Assembly: GCA_902806565.1 (NCBI GenBank)
Contig: CADCXA010000057.1
Span: 1-64,000, forward strand
Reading direction: 5' to 3'
Source: Hypoxylon rubiginosum
Lineage: Eukaryota; Ascomycota; Sordariomycetes; Xylariales; Hypoxylaceae
DNA length: 64,000 nt
Shown here: positions 14,690 to 26,695 of the stretch, piece after piece
How the letters are laid out: each line of letters opens with the position of its first letter
Position numbering within the stretch: the first letter of the stretch is position 1
The notes under the pieces: model-generated
What the model was told of the DNA's origin: nothing
What the model saw: the letters and a program-made list of their open reading frames with translations, nothing else
The model's database searches: none
Translations under genes and position numbers: made by a program

Positions 14690-16545
14690 CTACAATCGAC
14701 AAAGTCTTCCGTCTACTCTCTCAGTCCACCTGTTACTACCAACCGCCGTCCTTGCGTACAACAAACCCTCCGGGTCATATTTGTCTTTGATCGTCTGAAG
14801 TCGCTCGTAGTTGCCTCCGTAAAAGACATGCTCCCAATTCGGTTCGAAGGGATTACCTTCATTAAGATAAGAGAACCCACCCCCGGGGATGATACTTGAC
14901 AGCATTGGAACTATCTTATCTGTCATGAGTACTTGGTTTGCGATATCCTCGCCCCAATTTGTATAATTGTAGTACCTGAATATTGATATTTGTGAGATTC
15001 GATGTTACCTAGAGACTTAGGGTCCAAGCATAGTACTTACGTTCCCACCAGCAGGCTCACAGACGCCTCGCGAAACGCCGGGTTCGCAGCATTCTCTATA
15101 TCAGGAGCCTTGGACACATTGAAAGTGACTCCTGATACCAATGTGTTCATGTCGCTAATTTGTCGAAGTGCATCTGTAAAATCATCAAGAGAGTTGAGAA
15201 GGATAGAGCGAGGAATCAGTCTGCCCCCTACTTGAAATAGCGCCGTTTCGCAATAGGAGGCCATAGCTGTATACATGTCCAGGAAGGTAGGAAACTCGGC
15301 AGAGGAGTAGTCTGTCACGGATGAGCCTATGTTACATATAGGTGGTAAGTAGCAAGATGGAAACCGAGACTTACCATACGAAATATTTAGTTGCTGTAGG
15401 TTATCTAGAATCGGCGTGAACAACGCATCCAGCTCTTTCTGTTTCATACCAAAGCCTACCACAGGTGACGCTGAGAAGGATGTATTGGAATTAAGCCAGG
15501 TACTTGCAGTACCAGCGTCCAATAAGGAAGGGAGGCCGGCGGCGAAAGTTCGCACCCCCTCGAAAAAGAGGTCTTGAGTAATGCCAGTGCTCGTCCAGGT
15601 TAAATTTGCTGTTGAAGTCGTCTGGTCCGGGTAAGCTTTAACGGTAAGCGAGAGGACGACAGCGTACGTGCCACCTCCACCGCCAGTTAGAGCCCAGTAC
15701 AGGTCAGGGTTCACCGACGGTGATGCTTTCAGTATGTTTCCCTCCGTAGTGAGAACTTCCCATTCTAGAGCCTGATCTGCTGCAAGACCAAACTTGGAAG
15801 CCAAAAATCCATGGCCACCCCCCTGAGTGTAGCCGCCAACAAGGCCAACGCTCGAGCACGTGCCGCCTACAATCACCAATCCACTATCATGGGCTACCTG
15901 GAGGGCATCCCCTACTTGGATACCAGCGCTGGCTTTGAGGGCTTTTCCACTATAATGCGTATCAGCATAATCGATAACCTCAAGACTTTTGTAGTAATGG
16001 GTCCATATTGCGAGTGCGCCGGGCCCAGAAGACTTGCCCAAGAAGTCATGAGCAGTATTCCGTATAACCAAGCGAATGTTATAGGTCTTGGCAAACTTGA
16101 GAGTAGCTTGAAAATCGGATACAGCTGTTGCGTTGACCGCATACCGAATATAAGCTCCTATAACGCAAGGTGATTCAGGCGGGAGAAACGGATCACAACT
16201 TCGGTTGGCGAAAATTGGAGCCATGATAGAAGATGACGATTCGATATGCGTTTCCGGGACGTACCAGACATCTTCTAAATGCTGGCACTCTGATTCATCG
16301 TAATGAGCATCGTGGCAAACTGCGGCTATAGGCGTAGTTGCAATAAGCTTGCCGCCGACTGTCTTATTGAAATCGTTCCAAATGGACTCCGTAGGCCAGC
16401 AAAGATCACCAGGATAGCACCGGCAGCTTGTATCATTCGCTCGAGAGGAAAGGGAAGACCCTTCATAGGGTTTTCCCAATACCGGTGGCAATAGCCAGAG
16501 GAGTCCGGCCACTGTGATAAAGATTCTATGGGTTGTCCTGTTCAA
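14690..16545 (-). CDS. secreted BBE-like FAD-linked oxidoreductase 1
   Basis: Three exons, complement(join(14690..14975,15041..15326,15375..16545)), giving 580 residues. The 48-nt intron is in frame and easily read through; removing it restores alignment to the paralogue at 17726-19456. Residues 1-24 form a signal peptide. A PCMH-type FAD domain follows, with His166 in RNTAHDFLGKSSG and Cys230 in GGTCSSVGLVGG, the two residues that bind FAD bicovalently in the berberine-bridge family, then GGYTQGGGHG. The C-terminal BBE segment has the YYNYTNW motif and YGGNYERLQTIKDKYDP. Such enzymes oxidise alcohols, sugars or drive oxidative ring closure; the substrate here is unknown. The residue before His166 is Ala where the paralogue has Gly. 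Several N-glycosylation sequons fit secretion. Confidence 0.9.
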
Positions 16546-17725
16546 TTTTAGATTAGCAGTAACGTCTTTAAGGGATAGACAATCCGTTACCTACATGGTC
16601 TTTGGGACAGATGTGACGGGCACGCATATGCACGAAACGCATATAAAAGACGAAGCTTCCTACTGAACGAGGATTCGTCGCTCTAGTGTTACAAGTTGAA
16701 TATTCACCCTATTCTGAAGAGCTACCACACGTAGACCAAGACCAATCTTTGATAAGAAAAACCTCCTATGCCAAAATAAGTACCTAAACCTCACCAGCAT
16801 CAGCCACCAGCATCAGCCAGTGGGCCGGTCCAAGATACTCATCCTTTCATACCTCCGTCCCTTGAAGGAGCTGAATGCACGCCGTACGCACTGAATGATA
16901 GTTTTGCCGCTAGGTCATGTCATCTTTCCATGTAAAAGATGGACCACACCAGAAATCCTGCTGTTAAAGCCGATTGGTCAGACACTGAAGCTATCTCATG
17001 TCTCGCAAGCATATCGAAAATAGGGGCAAAGTGCGACTTCTAATCTAACGGAAGGATTGTCTACCAGAACGACGAGATGATATCTTCTGTCTCCGGCCTA
17101 TTTGATATGAGTTTCTATCAAGGCATACGAGGTACGAAATCACCTAGAATACACTAGGTTAACTTCCTCTTAGAGGTGGTACCGGTATTGCACGCCTCAT
17201 AGGGCTTGCATCTGCAACCTGCAACATTTGGAGAATTTGGAGACGTACTCGGCTCGGTCCGAGACATACTAAGGTACTGGGTACATTAATAAATTAATAA
17301 ATTAATTTAATATTGGTTACACGAACCATGCAGTGAGCATTAGCGAGCCACACAGCTCATGCTAACGTCATTATGCGATACCTCATACTCTAACCAACCA
17401 ACAGATCCGGCCATCACATCTCGGTTAGTGTATCGTGCCAACCCTTATATCTTACCGGTCTCATCCATAAGGCACCCCCGGTGGTAAGCCGGTGAGGTAA
17501 GTCGCATACGAAGTCGTTAATAATCGCAGGCAACTCACTGGTGGTTCGCTGGATTTGGTCCTTAAGGTATGGGGCATATAGGGCTAGGATGGAATAGGGA
17601 TTGACCTCTAAAATCTCCGAAGACGCTTCATCTTCCTTTAAGTATACATGTTCCCGCGCAGTGACCCCCGCAGGGTAGTTGGCTGTCTAGGTACCTCTGT
17701 CCCTGACACCACGATAGAGAGGCTA
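16546..17725. other. intergenic region between the two BBE-like genes
   Basis: About 1.2 kb without a gene. Its left part must hold the promoter of BBE-like gene 1 (minus strand) and its right part the 3' end of BBE-like gene 2. A short AT run (17284-17312) of TAAAT/TTAAT units is the only repeat I see. Confidence 0.5.
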
Positions 17726-19456
17726 TCATACCCTACAGAGCCTGCCATCGAGATTCTCTTTCCAACGGTCGCTCCCTACAGCAGTCTGTGCATAGAATAT
17801 ATCGTCCGGGTCGTATTTATCTTTGATCTGCAAAAGCCTTTGGTAGTGGTCACCATAGAATGTCTCTTTGAAGTCTGGTGCTTGGAAGTCGGCTTCGTTT
17901 AGATACACCCCACCGTTCGGCGTGATAGCTTGGAGCTTTTGTAAGAGATCATAGGTTATCATGTCCTGGGCAGCCCGATTGGCGTTCCAATCGGTATAAT
18001 TAATTAAGGTACCCACGGTGACGCTGAAAAGCGACTTGCGCAAGTAAGGATTAGCTCCCACTTCGTCCGCAGATGAGACTCCGTTGTTGAGGTTGAACGT
18101 CACGCCAGACATGAGAGTTCGAGAGCTGATGTATCGAATGGCCTCGAGAAGAGCGTCGCTGTCCGTATCCACAAGGCTTCGGGGAATTAAGCGCCCTCCG
18201 ATGTTGTAGTCGGAAACGTTCCAGGACGAAGTCAACGAGTTGTATGCCGTTAAGAAGGAGGGGTGCTCCGATGATGAGTATTGGTAATCCAAGCCGATGT
18301 GGCTTATATCGTCCAATAGTGGCTGCATCATCTCGTCTAGACCAGCCGAATGCAGCCCAGGTACTATGGCCGGCATGAGCATAAACCCGAACGGCGCAGC
18401 CACCCACACCACATAGACACCAGCATCCACAAGACTAGGCAGAGTCTGTATGAACAAGCCCACAGCATGATAAAGGTCGTCCGCATTAGTGCCGTTGTTA
18501 AGGATGGTGAGGTAAGCAGTGGAGAAGAAGGTATCGGAAAAGGCCTTGACGGTTACGGAACTGACCACACCATACGTGCCTCCGCCGCCGCCACGTAAGG
18601 CCCAGAAGAGGTCAGAATTTTGGTTTTGTGTAGCGATAAGCAGCTCCCCTGTTCCTGTGACGACCTCCCATTCCAGAACTTGGTCGGCGCTTAACCCGTA
18701 CTTGGACGCGAGCGGTCCATGACCACCTCCTTGGGTATACCCCCCAGCCAGGCCCACGGTAGGGCAGTTGCCTCCGACCAGCATAACGCCGTGCGAGTGT
18801 GCGAAGGAATATGCCTCAATGCTCTCGACGCCCGCCGAAAGTTTTACGGCAGGCCCGGTGTAATTGGTGCTTTGGTACGTCTTGATGAAATTCATCGACT
18901 TCATATAATGCGTCCATATAGATAGAGCATGGGCTCCGGTTGACTTTCCTAGGTAGTCATGGCCGGTATTACGTATGGCAAGACGTACGTTATGTTCCCG
19001 AGTGAATTTGATGGCGGCTTGAAAATCAGAGGTACTGGTGGCGTTTACCGAGAATGCGACGTGGAACCCCAATGTACAAGGAGATGCAGGGTCCAGCCAC
19101 GGGTTGCAGCTGTTGTTGGAGAATGGATATGCCATAGGTGACGAAGAGGATGGCAGATGCGTTTCAGGGTAGTACCACACATTCCTCAGTGCATCGCAGT
19201 CAGGTTGATTGAATCGAGACAGGTTGCTCTGGCTAAACAGGGAGTTATGACATGCTGCAGCGATAGGGACAGTCGCAATGAGCTTTCCGCCAACGGTATG
19301 ATTCAGCGAGTCCCAATCGCTCTGGCTGGGCCAAGAATCATCGTGGGGGACAGACCGACAATGAGTGGTTGTTGCATTGGGGCCCAAATTCCGGACAGCT
19401 ACGGCAGCTGATAGGACGAGGAGAGAGAGGAGACTAACTTGGTAGCGGAAAGACAT
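17726..19456 (-). CDS. secreted BBE-like FAD-linked oxidoreductase 2
   Basis: Single-exon gene of 576 residues from the ATG at 19456; an in-frame ATG at 19501 would add 15 residues, but the shorter start gives a clean signal peptide (MSFRYQVSLLSLLVLSAAVA) and lines up with the neighbour. The FAD domain carries His166 in RNTGHDYLGKSTG and Cys231 in GGNCPTVGLAGG, both bicovalent FAD anchors, and GGYTQGGGHG. The BBE tail contains LINYTDWN, YGDHYQRLLQIKDKYDP and the shared ending DGRLCRV. It is colinear with oxidoreductase 1 over its full length and in the same orientation, so the pair is a tandem duplication that has diverged considerably. Unlike its partner it has no introns. Substrate unknown; a role in the surrounding cluster is inferred. 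Confidence 0.9.
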   Translation of the reverse strand: MSFRYQVSLLSLLVLSAAVAVRNLGPNATTTHCRSVPHDDSWPSQSDWDSLNHTVGGKLIATVPIAAACHNSLFSQSNLSRFNQPDCDALRNVWYYPETHLPSSSSPMAYPFSNNSCNPWLDPASPCTLGFHVAFSVNATSTSDFQAAIKFTREHNVRLAIRNTGHDYLGKSTGAHALSIWTHYMKSMNFIKTYQSTNYTGPAVKLSAGVESIEAYSFAHSHGVMLVGGNCPTVGLAGGYTQGGGHGPLASKYGLSADQVLEWEVVTGTGELLIATQNQNSDLFWALRGGGGGTYGVVSSVTVKAFSDTFFSTAYLTILNNGTNADDLYHAVGLFIQTLPSLVDAGVYVVWVAAPFGFMLMPAIVPGLHSAGLDEMMQPLLDDISHIGLDYQYSSSEHPSFLTAYNSLTSSWNVSDYNIGGRLIPRSLVDTDSDALLEAIRYISSRTLMSGVTFNLNNGVSSADEVGANPYLRKSLFSVTVGTLINYTDWNANRAAQDMITYDLLQKLQAITPNGGVYLNEADFQAPDFKETFYGDHYQRLLQIKDKYDPDDIFYAQTAVGSDRWKENLDGRLCRV

Positions 19457-20150
19457 TGTGAGCAGGCGACGGTAGGAGCTATGAAACAACTGAAAAACCA
19501 TGATGTTTAAGCCGTATCCTTTTTATTTAACTAATTGTTTTTTTCTTCTATTAATAATAAGAGTAGGTACCTATTAGATAGGTAGGTGGTTAGGGAAGCT
19601 GGCGGCGGAGATAGTGTTGGCTTGATCCGGAAAGGTGAATGAAGGGATTTTCAGCTGAACGGACTTGAGCTTGAGCCTAACAAGCCGCCCTTGAAATAGA
19701 CGACTCGCTTGCCAACAGCTAGCAAAAGGACCAATGTGCCCAATAGGGGGTTGCAAGTTTGGAGCCCGAGATCAGAAGTTTTACAGTAGTTGGAATTTAC
19801 TCCTATATTTGAAATCTACCTCACGGGGTAGATTTAGAAATCAATAAAAAAGGAGAGAATCGCAATTTCAAGTTCTTGTGTAACCTCGAGCTGATCCTTC
19901 GACACAGTAATGCAACAGATGGTTGCATTCACACCTGCACGTAATATTTTCCCGCACGGATTGGAACAGGTACCACACCGAGGTAGGTAAGCAGGATGTA
20001 TGGACGTACATCGAAAAGTAAATTGTTCGAAAATATAATAACTGAATTCGGCCTATGGACTGGTTCAGTTTGAATTGCCGGAATCCATGATCCATGGACC
20101 ATATTCCAACAGAACCTTTACCACCGAATGCGCTGCGGTAGCTTTCGAAG
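19457..20150. promoter_or_regulatory. divergent promoter region, BBE-like 2 / rhodopsin-fold gene
   Basis: This 0.7-kb segment lies between two divergently transcribed genes and must contain both promoters. It holds a TAGGTACCTA palindrome at 19564-19573 followed by TAGGTAGGTGG. Shared control is possible but no known factor site is claimed. Confidence 0.5.
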
Positions 20151-21443
20151 ATGATCAGCCCACGAGGACGAAGCCTGGCCATCTGGATGGCCGTTTTCAC
20201 ATTCCTCAATATATGTCTTCTCGCATTGCGTTTCTACGTCCTCATTAAAGCGAAGAAGAGGAGCTTGCGCGCCGACGACTTTCTCGTCCTTCTCTCCTTT
20301 TCCGCTATGGTCGCTATGGAGGGCACAACATTCTGGGGTGAGTTCGCCAGCCTTACGTCCCACGTATGCAGGCATGTCGCATCTCATGCCACGCGGAAAC
20401 GGACCGCTGGCCGACCAATCTCTTACCATATTCCTATACAGCAATTAATAATGGCCTCGGCGCGCCAACCGCCACCCTATCACCGCCACAGTATGTCGTA
20501 CAAATCAAGGTTACACCACCCCATCCCTTTCCTATGCACTGCATCATCTACATAGTGTTGACCTATACGTCGTTAGCTCTTGGTCTCTGCCTTCTGGACT
20601 TGGACCGTAGCAACTGCTGCATGCAAGCTCGCTATCCTTTGCCTTTATCTCGAGATCTTCCGGGCACATACTCTTTTCAAAAAGGTTGTCTGGGGTATCA
20701 TGGCATGCACCACTATCTACGTCCCGGTCTTTATCGCCTTTTTCATGACCCAATGTAGCCCGGTATCAGCTGCATGGGACCCCATCCTATCCAAGACGAA
20801 CTGCCGGCCGAGGGAGATACACGAATTAGTGTCCGTAGCAGTCAACCTGGCGCTTGACCTTACCGTTTTGCTGGCGCCTCTTCCCGTAATCTGGGGTCTT
20901 CATATGCGCACCAGTAAAAAGATAGGCGTTACCACTGTATTCAGCATCGGGATAGGGTAAATATTGCCCTTCCCAACCTCACCAACCTTAGCCCTAGCCA
21001 TCCACTGACCATCGATTAGAGTTGTTGCAATTATGATCTGGCGTCTTATTACGACGTCGCTACCGAGTGACAATACAGATCTAGTCTACGATATCTATAT
21101 CTTGGCATTGCAAAGCCATCTTGAGATTTGGTTGGGAATCATTGCTGCCAACATACCGCCTCTAGCACCTTTGATTGACAGAAAGATCGCATCAAGGTTT
21201 ATCAAATCTATCGTCTCTATATCCGGCCTTTCCAGTCGTAAGGCTTCGAACCGCGCTTCTTTCGTAGCTCTCGACAGTTCGAGCTATTCCAAAAAACCAG
21301 GCCAAGATGAATTTCAACTTCTTACCAAAGGAAGCAGGCCGGAGCTTCCCGATGACGTTATTCTGAGGGATCTAGAATTCAGGGTTTCAGTGGAGGCTGC
21401 TCCAGAGCCGAGTGGCAGCCAACTAGGTAACATCAGACGTTGA
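20151..21443 (+). CDS. seven-TM fungal rhodopsin-fold membrane protein
   Basis: Four exons, join(20151..20337,20442..20509,20577..20956,21020..21443), 352 residues. Splicing joins MEGTTFW to AINNGLGAPTATLSP, then to LLVSAFWTWTVATAACKLAI, then FSIGIG to VVAIMIWRLITT, recreating the typical fungal 'rhodopsin domain' family (PTH11-like integral membrane proteins). Features include an N-terminal helix, a basic loop followed by RADDFLVLLS, a K-x-x-I-L-x-L-Y helix, a lumenal C-x-P-V/x-x-W-D segment with a second Cys, and a soluble 100-residue C-tail. These proteins lack the retinal-binding lysine of true opsins and have no established biochemical role; many sit beside secondary-metabolite genes. 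The second intron has a slightly unusual GTTACA donor. Confidence 0.82.
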
Positions 21444-21702
21444 TCGATGGTTGGCATGTTAGGTGCTGAAGATGTGACAACGGCAGATGAACCATCGTTT
21501 TCTCATACTGCATCATCATTGGCACCAAGCTGCAGGTGTCACCACAGTATGTGCATAACATCCATATCCTATTTCGGTCTCATACAGGTCAAGCTGGTAG
21601 CAACGTCGCTTTTGTTAAACAAAAAGCTTGTGATGGAATACGAGGGTGATATCTCTATTCTCCAGAGTTCCTCTCTCTATCATCCATCAAATTAGAACCT
21701 TG

Positions 21703-23658
21703 ATGCCTTCTCCCACTTCACCAATGCTTCAAATCGTCCTTGCCATTGTCGGTGGACTAGTTGCCCACCATGTATTTTTCATACACGGCGAGTGGCACCT
21801 AAGCGGGCACCACATAGTAGTCTCTCATGTCTTGCTTGGGTCTTGCCTGCTGTATCTCTCCAGTCAGGTCCATGACAAACTCGAACACGCCATCAGCTGG
21901 ACCGCCCTCTCCATCGCTTGCTACTTTGGGGCATTATTCGGGAGTATGACAATATACCGGCTCTTCTTTCATAAGACTTCGCACTTCCCAGGCCCCAAAT
22001 GGGCTTCTATCACCAAGTTCTGGCACATATACCAAGTCCGTGACTCTAGGAACTATTTATTTCAGGAGAGGCTCTTTAAGAAGTACGGGACATTTGTACG
22101 GACAGGTAAGTAAATACGTTCCCGTAGTACTAGGTACCTAGTCTTGCCATACTGTATTCATTAAAAGTACCTCTCAGGTCCCAACGAGATCAGTATATTT
22201 CACCCGGCAGGTATTCAGCTACTAGACGGCTGGAATAATCATAACACCAAAGACATATGGTATGATGTTCTTCAACCCCGCAGTTCTGCTATCTTCACTC
22301 GTGATGAGTTGAACCACAAAGAGAGGCGTAAAGTATGGACCCAATCGCTATCAACGAAAGGTAAGTTATCAATAATTACCTCCTTACAATACGACGAGTT
22401 ATTCTAAAGTCGTCTAGCTATGGATTCACTCCGACCACGCCTCGCGTCACAAGCCGAGGCACTTTATCGCTGTATCGCGGGGTACGGTGATAAGCCTGTG
22501 GACGTGGACGAAGTAATGTCGTGGTTCTCCTTCGATGCAATGGGAGAAGTGGTTTTCGGGGAGGATTTCGACCTCATGAACTCTAAAGTCATGCATCCCG
22601 CTATTCTACATCGAGATCGCGCCTTGGCCTTGCTTGGTCCTATCTCAGACGCGATTTGGATCGCTCGTTTGGCCTTCTCATTCGTACCCTTCTATGGACG
22701 TGTCAGGGACTGGTTCCGCATGGTCGCGTTCTGCGACGAGCGCATGCGTATACGCATGCAGGTTAGCATCATCACTCCTCTTCTTTCAACAAGAATAGAA
22801 CCTAACTGGGCTATTGGTATAGCGCGGACCCAAGGAGGGTAAGACAGATATGGCTTCGTGGTTCATTGAAGAACATCAAAGACTTGCCAACGTGATGGAC
22901 TTGAAATCTAGGTCACAGCTCTTGAGTGGCACTGCAACTTCGGCGGTGGTTGCAGGAAGGTTAATATCTCCTCTCTTCGAATCAATATTGCCTGCGTCCT
23001 TAATTGATTGATCCGAAAATAGTGATACCACGAGAGCGTCTCTGATCGCCACTTGGTGGTTCCTTTCGAAATACCCTAAGGACGCCGATAAGATCTATTC
23101 AGAGATACAAGACGTCGACGTTCACGATGCGAACGTCCTGGCAACCCTCCCTCATCTAAATGGGGTCATCAATGAGATCCTTCGACTAGTACCGCCGGCG
23201 ATGACGGGCGGTGGAAGGATAACTGGTCCTGATGGGCTGATGATTGATGGTACTCTCATCCCACCATATACCAAAGTCACGGCACCTAAATACGTGATAA
23301 TGAGAAGTATGAGCTCTTCCACAGACAGTACCGTAGACGGAAACTGACCATTATGATAGTGGCATCTGCTTTCGAATCTCCGGATGACTTCATCCCAGAA
23401 CGATGGTATTCGCGCCCGGAACTCGTTCATGATAAACGGGCTTTTGGTCCTTTCTCATTTGGGAGTCGCCAGTGTGTGGGAAAGGTTCTTGCTTATGCCG
23501 AGCTGCGCCTTGTAGTTGCAGTTTTGATTAAGCACTTCACTGTTCAATTCGCGCCTGGATACGACCCGGAGACGATGTGGCGCGACATGAAAGATCAAGT
23601 TACTGCGCAGCCCGGACAGGTTCTATGTATTTTCAGGCCTCGTAGTGCTAGACTTTAA
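21703..23658 (+). CDS. membrane-bound cytochrome P450
   Basis: Six exons, join(21703..22105,22178..22360,22418..22761,22823..22959,23023..23306,23360..23658), 549 residues. The N-terminus has two or three hydrophobic helices followed by FPGPK, the proline hinge, so it is an ER monooxygenase. The I-helix is AGSDTT, with its serine codon split by an intron. The K-helix has E-x-x-R in NEILRLVPP, then FIPERW and the heme loop FGPFSFGSRQCVG with Cys489 as thiolate ligand. All core elements are intact. The three-helix N-terminus and the VTAPKY segment resemble fungal P450s of the FtmC/benzoate-hydroxylase-like groups, but I cannot assign a CYP family. Within the cluster it is the obvious candidate for hydroxylating a terpenoid scaffold (inference). 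The first intron carries a TAGGTACCTA palindrome at 22131-22140. Confidence 0.92.
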
Positions 23659-24668
23659 TGCGAGCAAATAACAGATAGGGAAGATATCGATATCGAGTAG
23701 GTAGCCGAAGTGAAGAGTTGAGACGCACAAATCCTCTACCCCCTTTTTTTATCGATATCGTAGTTGTCACAATCCTTATGTAATGCAATATATTACGTAA
23801 ACAACTCGGTGGAAAACAACAGCGAAGGGCCGACGGCGCTCCTCTTCCCCTTTCCTTGCAAAACAACAGTTCTCAGGTCTTGCCAGCAGTGCAAATCACA
23901 ATGTGACTTCATGCGTCTCTCAACTTATTCACTTGATATCTACGGGAGAAATAGCGCCGCTGAATAACCGCTTTGTACAGAGAACGCTACCAAAAATTTG
24001 TTCCATAATGGCCTTTTCAGCTAGAGCTGCCCACAGCTGCAAATGGGCAATGATAGGGCTAATTTCCCTGTAGAGGAAAATGTTGGTACCGAGGACTGAC
24101 ACTATGCTGTCATGTTAGGTATTGCGAAGCACCAGCGGCGCAGCTCACCGCTATTCCTCAGTGCTCTAGACTGCTGGAACACATGGCGATATGGGTGTGA
24201 TAATATATTGGATGGAAGTGGTAGCATTTGTCAGCTACATGTACCCAACCTACCCTCGACATCAGCTGTAGGAGGGTAGGGTGGCACAGCATATTCAAGT
24301 TACAGGGTAAAGTTCCCACAACTCGCGACCTGTCACCCCCTGCTACCTTACACCTTACATGCATATGTGCACATGTTCCACCCTAATCTTAGGTAGTAAG
24401 GGGACTCTGACCCTCAAACCAACACACTACAACTCTCGCTTTGTTGACTCTATGATCCGCAAGAGTTACACAGCTGAGTCAAAGCCGACGAACCCCTCAC
24501 ATAGGTATCTTAAGTCCGAATGCCAGGTACCTCACCTTTAATTCTACTTGAGCGTACTCTTCATACATTCTTCCGAATTACTTTCTCCCATCATACGAAG
24601 CTACTCAAGAATCAACATCATTACTTCCGTCCTAGTTTACCTAGTCATTATTCCCCACACCATTCAAT
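23659..24668. other. intergenic, P450 to aldo-keto reductase
   Basis: About 1 kb with only short, motif-free ORFs. The last 130 bases before the aldo-keto reductase start are pyrimidine-rich with CAAC runs, typical of a filamentous-fungal 5' untranslated region. Confidence 0.5.
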
Positions 24669-25714
24669 ATGACTTCTATTCCTACCTTGAAGTTAAACGA
24701 CGGCAATGAGATTCCAGTGGTACGTAATAAAACTCCCAGCCTTTTCCCCGCTAACATGCGGTTTTAGTTGGCCTATGGTTTCGGCACGGCCAACTTCGCA
24801 GGTAAAGATGACGATATCAGCACCAAGACATTGATGGCTATCAAGAACGGATATCACCATTTGGACTGCGCCGAAGGCACGTTTACTACTCCAAGGTGGT
24901 TTATTCGGAGTTTGCTCATACAATTCTAGTCTATGGCAACGAAAGTGGTGTAGGTGCCGGCATCAAGGCATCCGGTGTGCCGCGGGAGAAGCTATTTGTT
25001 ACCACCAAGGTGAACGGTTCTAAGAACCAAGACGTCAGTGCTGCTCTAGATGCATCGCTGAAGAAGCTTGGTCTAGACTACATCGACCTCTACCTCCTGC
25101 ACGTGCCCTTTTCAGCCGGGTCGCCAGAAGGCCTGCAAGACATTTGGAGGCAGGTAGAGGCCACCAAGGCCACCGGAAAAGTCAAGTCCATCGGTGTCTC
25201 CAACTTCGAGCAAGATGATCTGGAGATCATCTTTAAGACGGCTAAGATCACACCTGCCATCAACCAGATCGAGTACCACCCGTACCTTCAACACGGCGAT
25301 CTAGTCAGCTTCAATCGCAAGCACAACATAGCCGTCGCCGCGTACTCCCCCTTAGCAGCTATCACCGCAGCGCGCCCCGGCCCGGTCGACGAGACCTACG
25401 CCGAGTTGGCCAAGAAGTACGGCGTCACCGAGAGTGAGATTGGCCTCAGGTGGTGCTTAGAGCAAGATATCGTCACAATAACCACAAGTTCGAGCGAGAA
25501 GCGACTCCAGGGCTACACCAACGTATTCAAATTCCAGCTAACCCCTGAGGAGGTCAAGAAGATTGCCGAGTTGGGCAAGCAGAAGCACTACCAGGGCGTT
25601 GGAGTCGGTAAGTTTCTCGAAAAGCAGTTTGAAGATTCGATACGCTAACAGAAGCGACTAGCTTTCATGACCAACATGTTCGGCAACTACAAGACTGGCG
25701 TGGAGGTGGCTTAG
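24669..25714 (+). CDS. aldo-keto reductase, NADPH-dependent
   Basis: Four exons, join(24669..24719,24768..24876,24930..25607,25662..25714), 296 residues, full length for the AKR superfamily. The catalytic tetrad is visible: Asp50 and Tyr55 in LDCAEVYGNE, Lys80 in FVTTKV, His111 in LYLLHVPF. The TIM-barrel continues through [19 protein letters not shown] and AAYSPLA. It would reduce a ketone or aldehyde to an alcohol in the cytosol. Intron 2 (24877-24929) begins GCACGT: only this GC donor keeps the frame and yields the conserved AEVYGNE, so it is a GC-AG intron. The sequence resembles the fungal AKR3/xylose-reductase-like branch. It lies between the P450 and the UbiA gene on the same strand and could be a pathway reductase, but such AKRs also serve general detoxification. 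Confidence 0.9.
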
Positions 25715-26695
25715 ACGTGGTGGGGGGTGTGTTACAGTCGCAAGGTCGGCCGGGCCTTATGCGCGAATCGCATCTTTATACCAATGTGCTTAGGAGGTAG
25801 GTAGTTACAATGCGTGTGCCGTCCTGCCTTCTTTTAAAAGGGGCCGGAATGATCCAATATGCAGGTTGGCGTTATGGGGACTACAACCGCGAGGTGTCAC
25901 TAACTATCAAATTCCTTCCTTATTCCGATCTATCCCGCGAAGGATCACGCCTATCCTGTGAAGGATCATGCATGTAACCGCCCGACGCAACAGCGACGCG
26001 CCACGGGAGAGCCGCATATAACTACCGTAGGTACTAAGATGTAGGTGACATAAGAATAACATGTGACGGACCCTTTTATTCTATCTATCGTTTAATAGGC
26101 CGTGTACCTATCAATGCAACGGCAGCCACACCACTTTGTGTTCCCTCAGAAGCAACACCGCTCCAGTCTCGATCGGTCCAAATCCCTTCCCTCTAGGACT
26201 ACAATCCTCTCCCTTGAGAGCTTCATCTAGTTTCTCGGCGCTAAGTATCATGTTAAGTACATAGAAACCATTCTTCATTTTAGCAATTTAAGCATTATAT
26301 AGCCAAGTTGTTCTCAAAGATGTTCGTACGGTCTCTGTATGCTAGCCAATTACCTACCTAGGGTATATTATATAGCACATTTCCTAGGTGTAGTCACTCG
26401 TCGTGCGTTGTTGAAAGGACAGCTCTGGAGTCGGCAAGTTACTAATTTCGTACATGCATCAAATGCCCAATCGGCCTCTATCCAGTCACGGCCCGCCCTC
26501 CGATTATGATCCGTAAACCAGGAGAATAGGTGCCTTAATAGCTGTTAAGAGATAGTCGCTTGGTCAGACTCCTGTAGGTTTCTAGGTCCTCTTCGTAATG
26601 TCTAGAATCGCCTATAGAACATAAGTTAGCTACCTTCACAATACCTATCGGCACTTGGATTCGGAGTATCGACTAGTACTCCATAAGGGGCAAAC
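25715..26695. other. intergenic upstream of the UbiA gene
   Basis: Nearly 1 kb with no coding signal; it must hold the AKR terminator and the UbiA promoter. A near-direct repeat of GCGAAGGATCA and GTGAAGGATCA occurs around 25,937-25,968. Confidence 0.5.
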
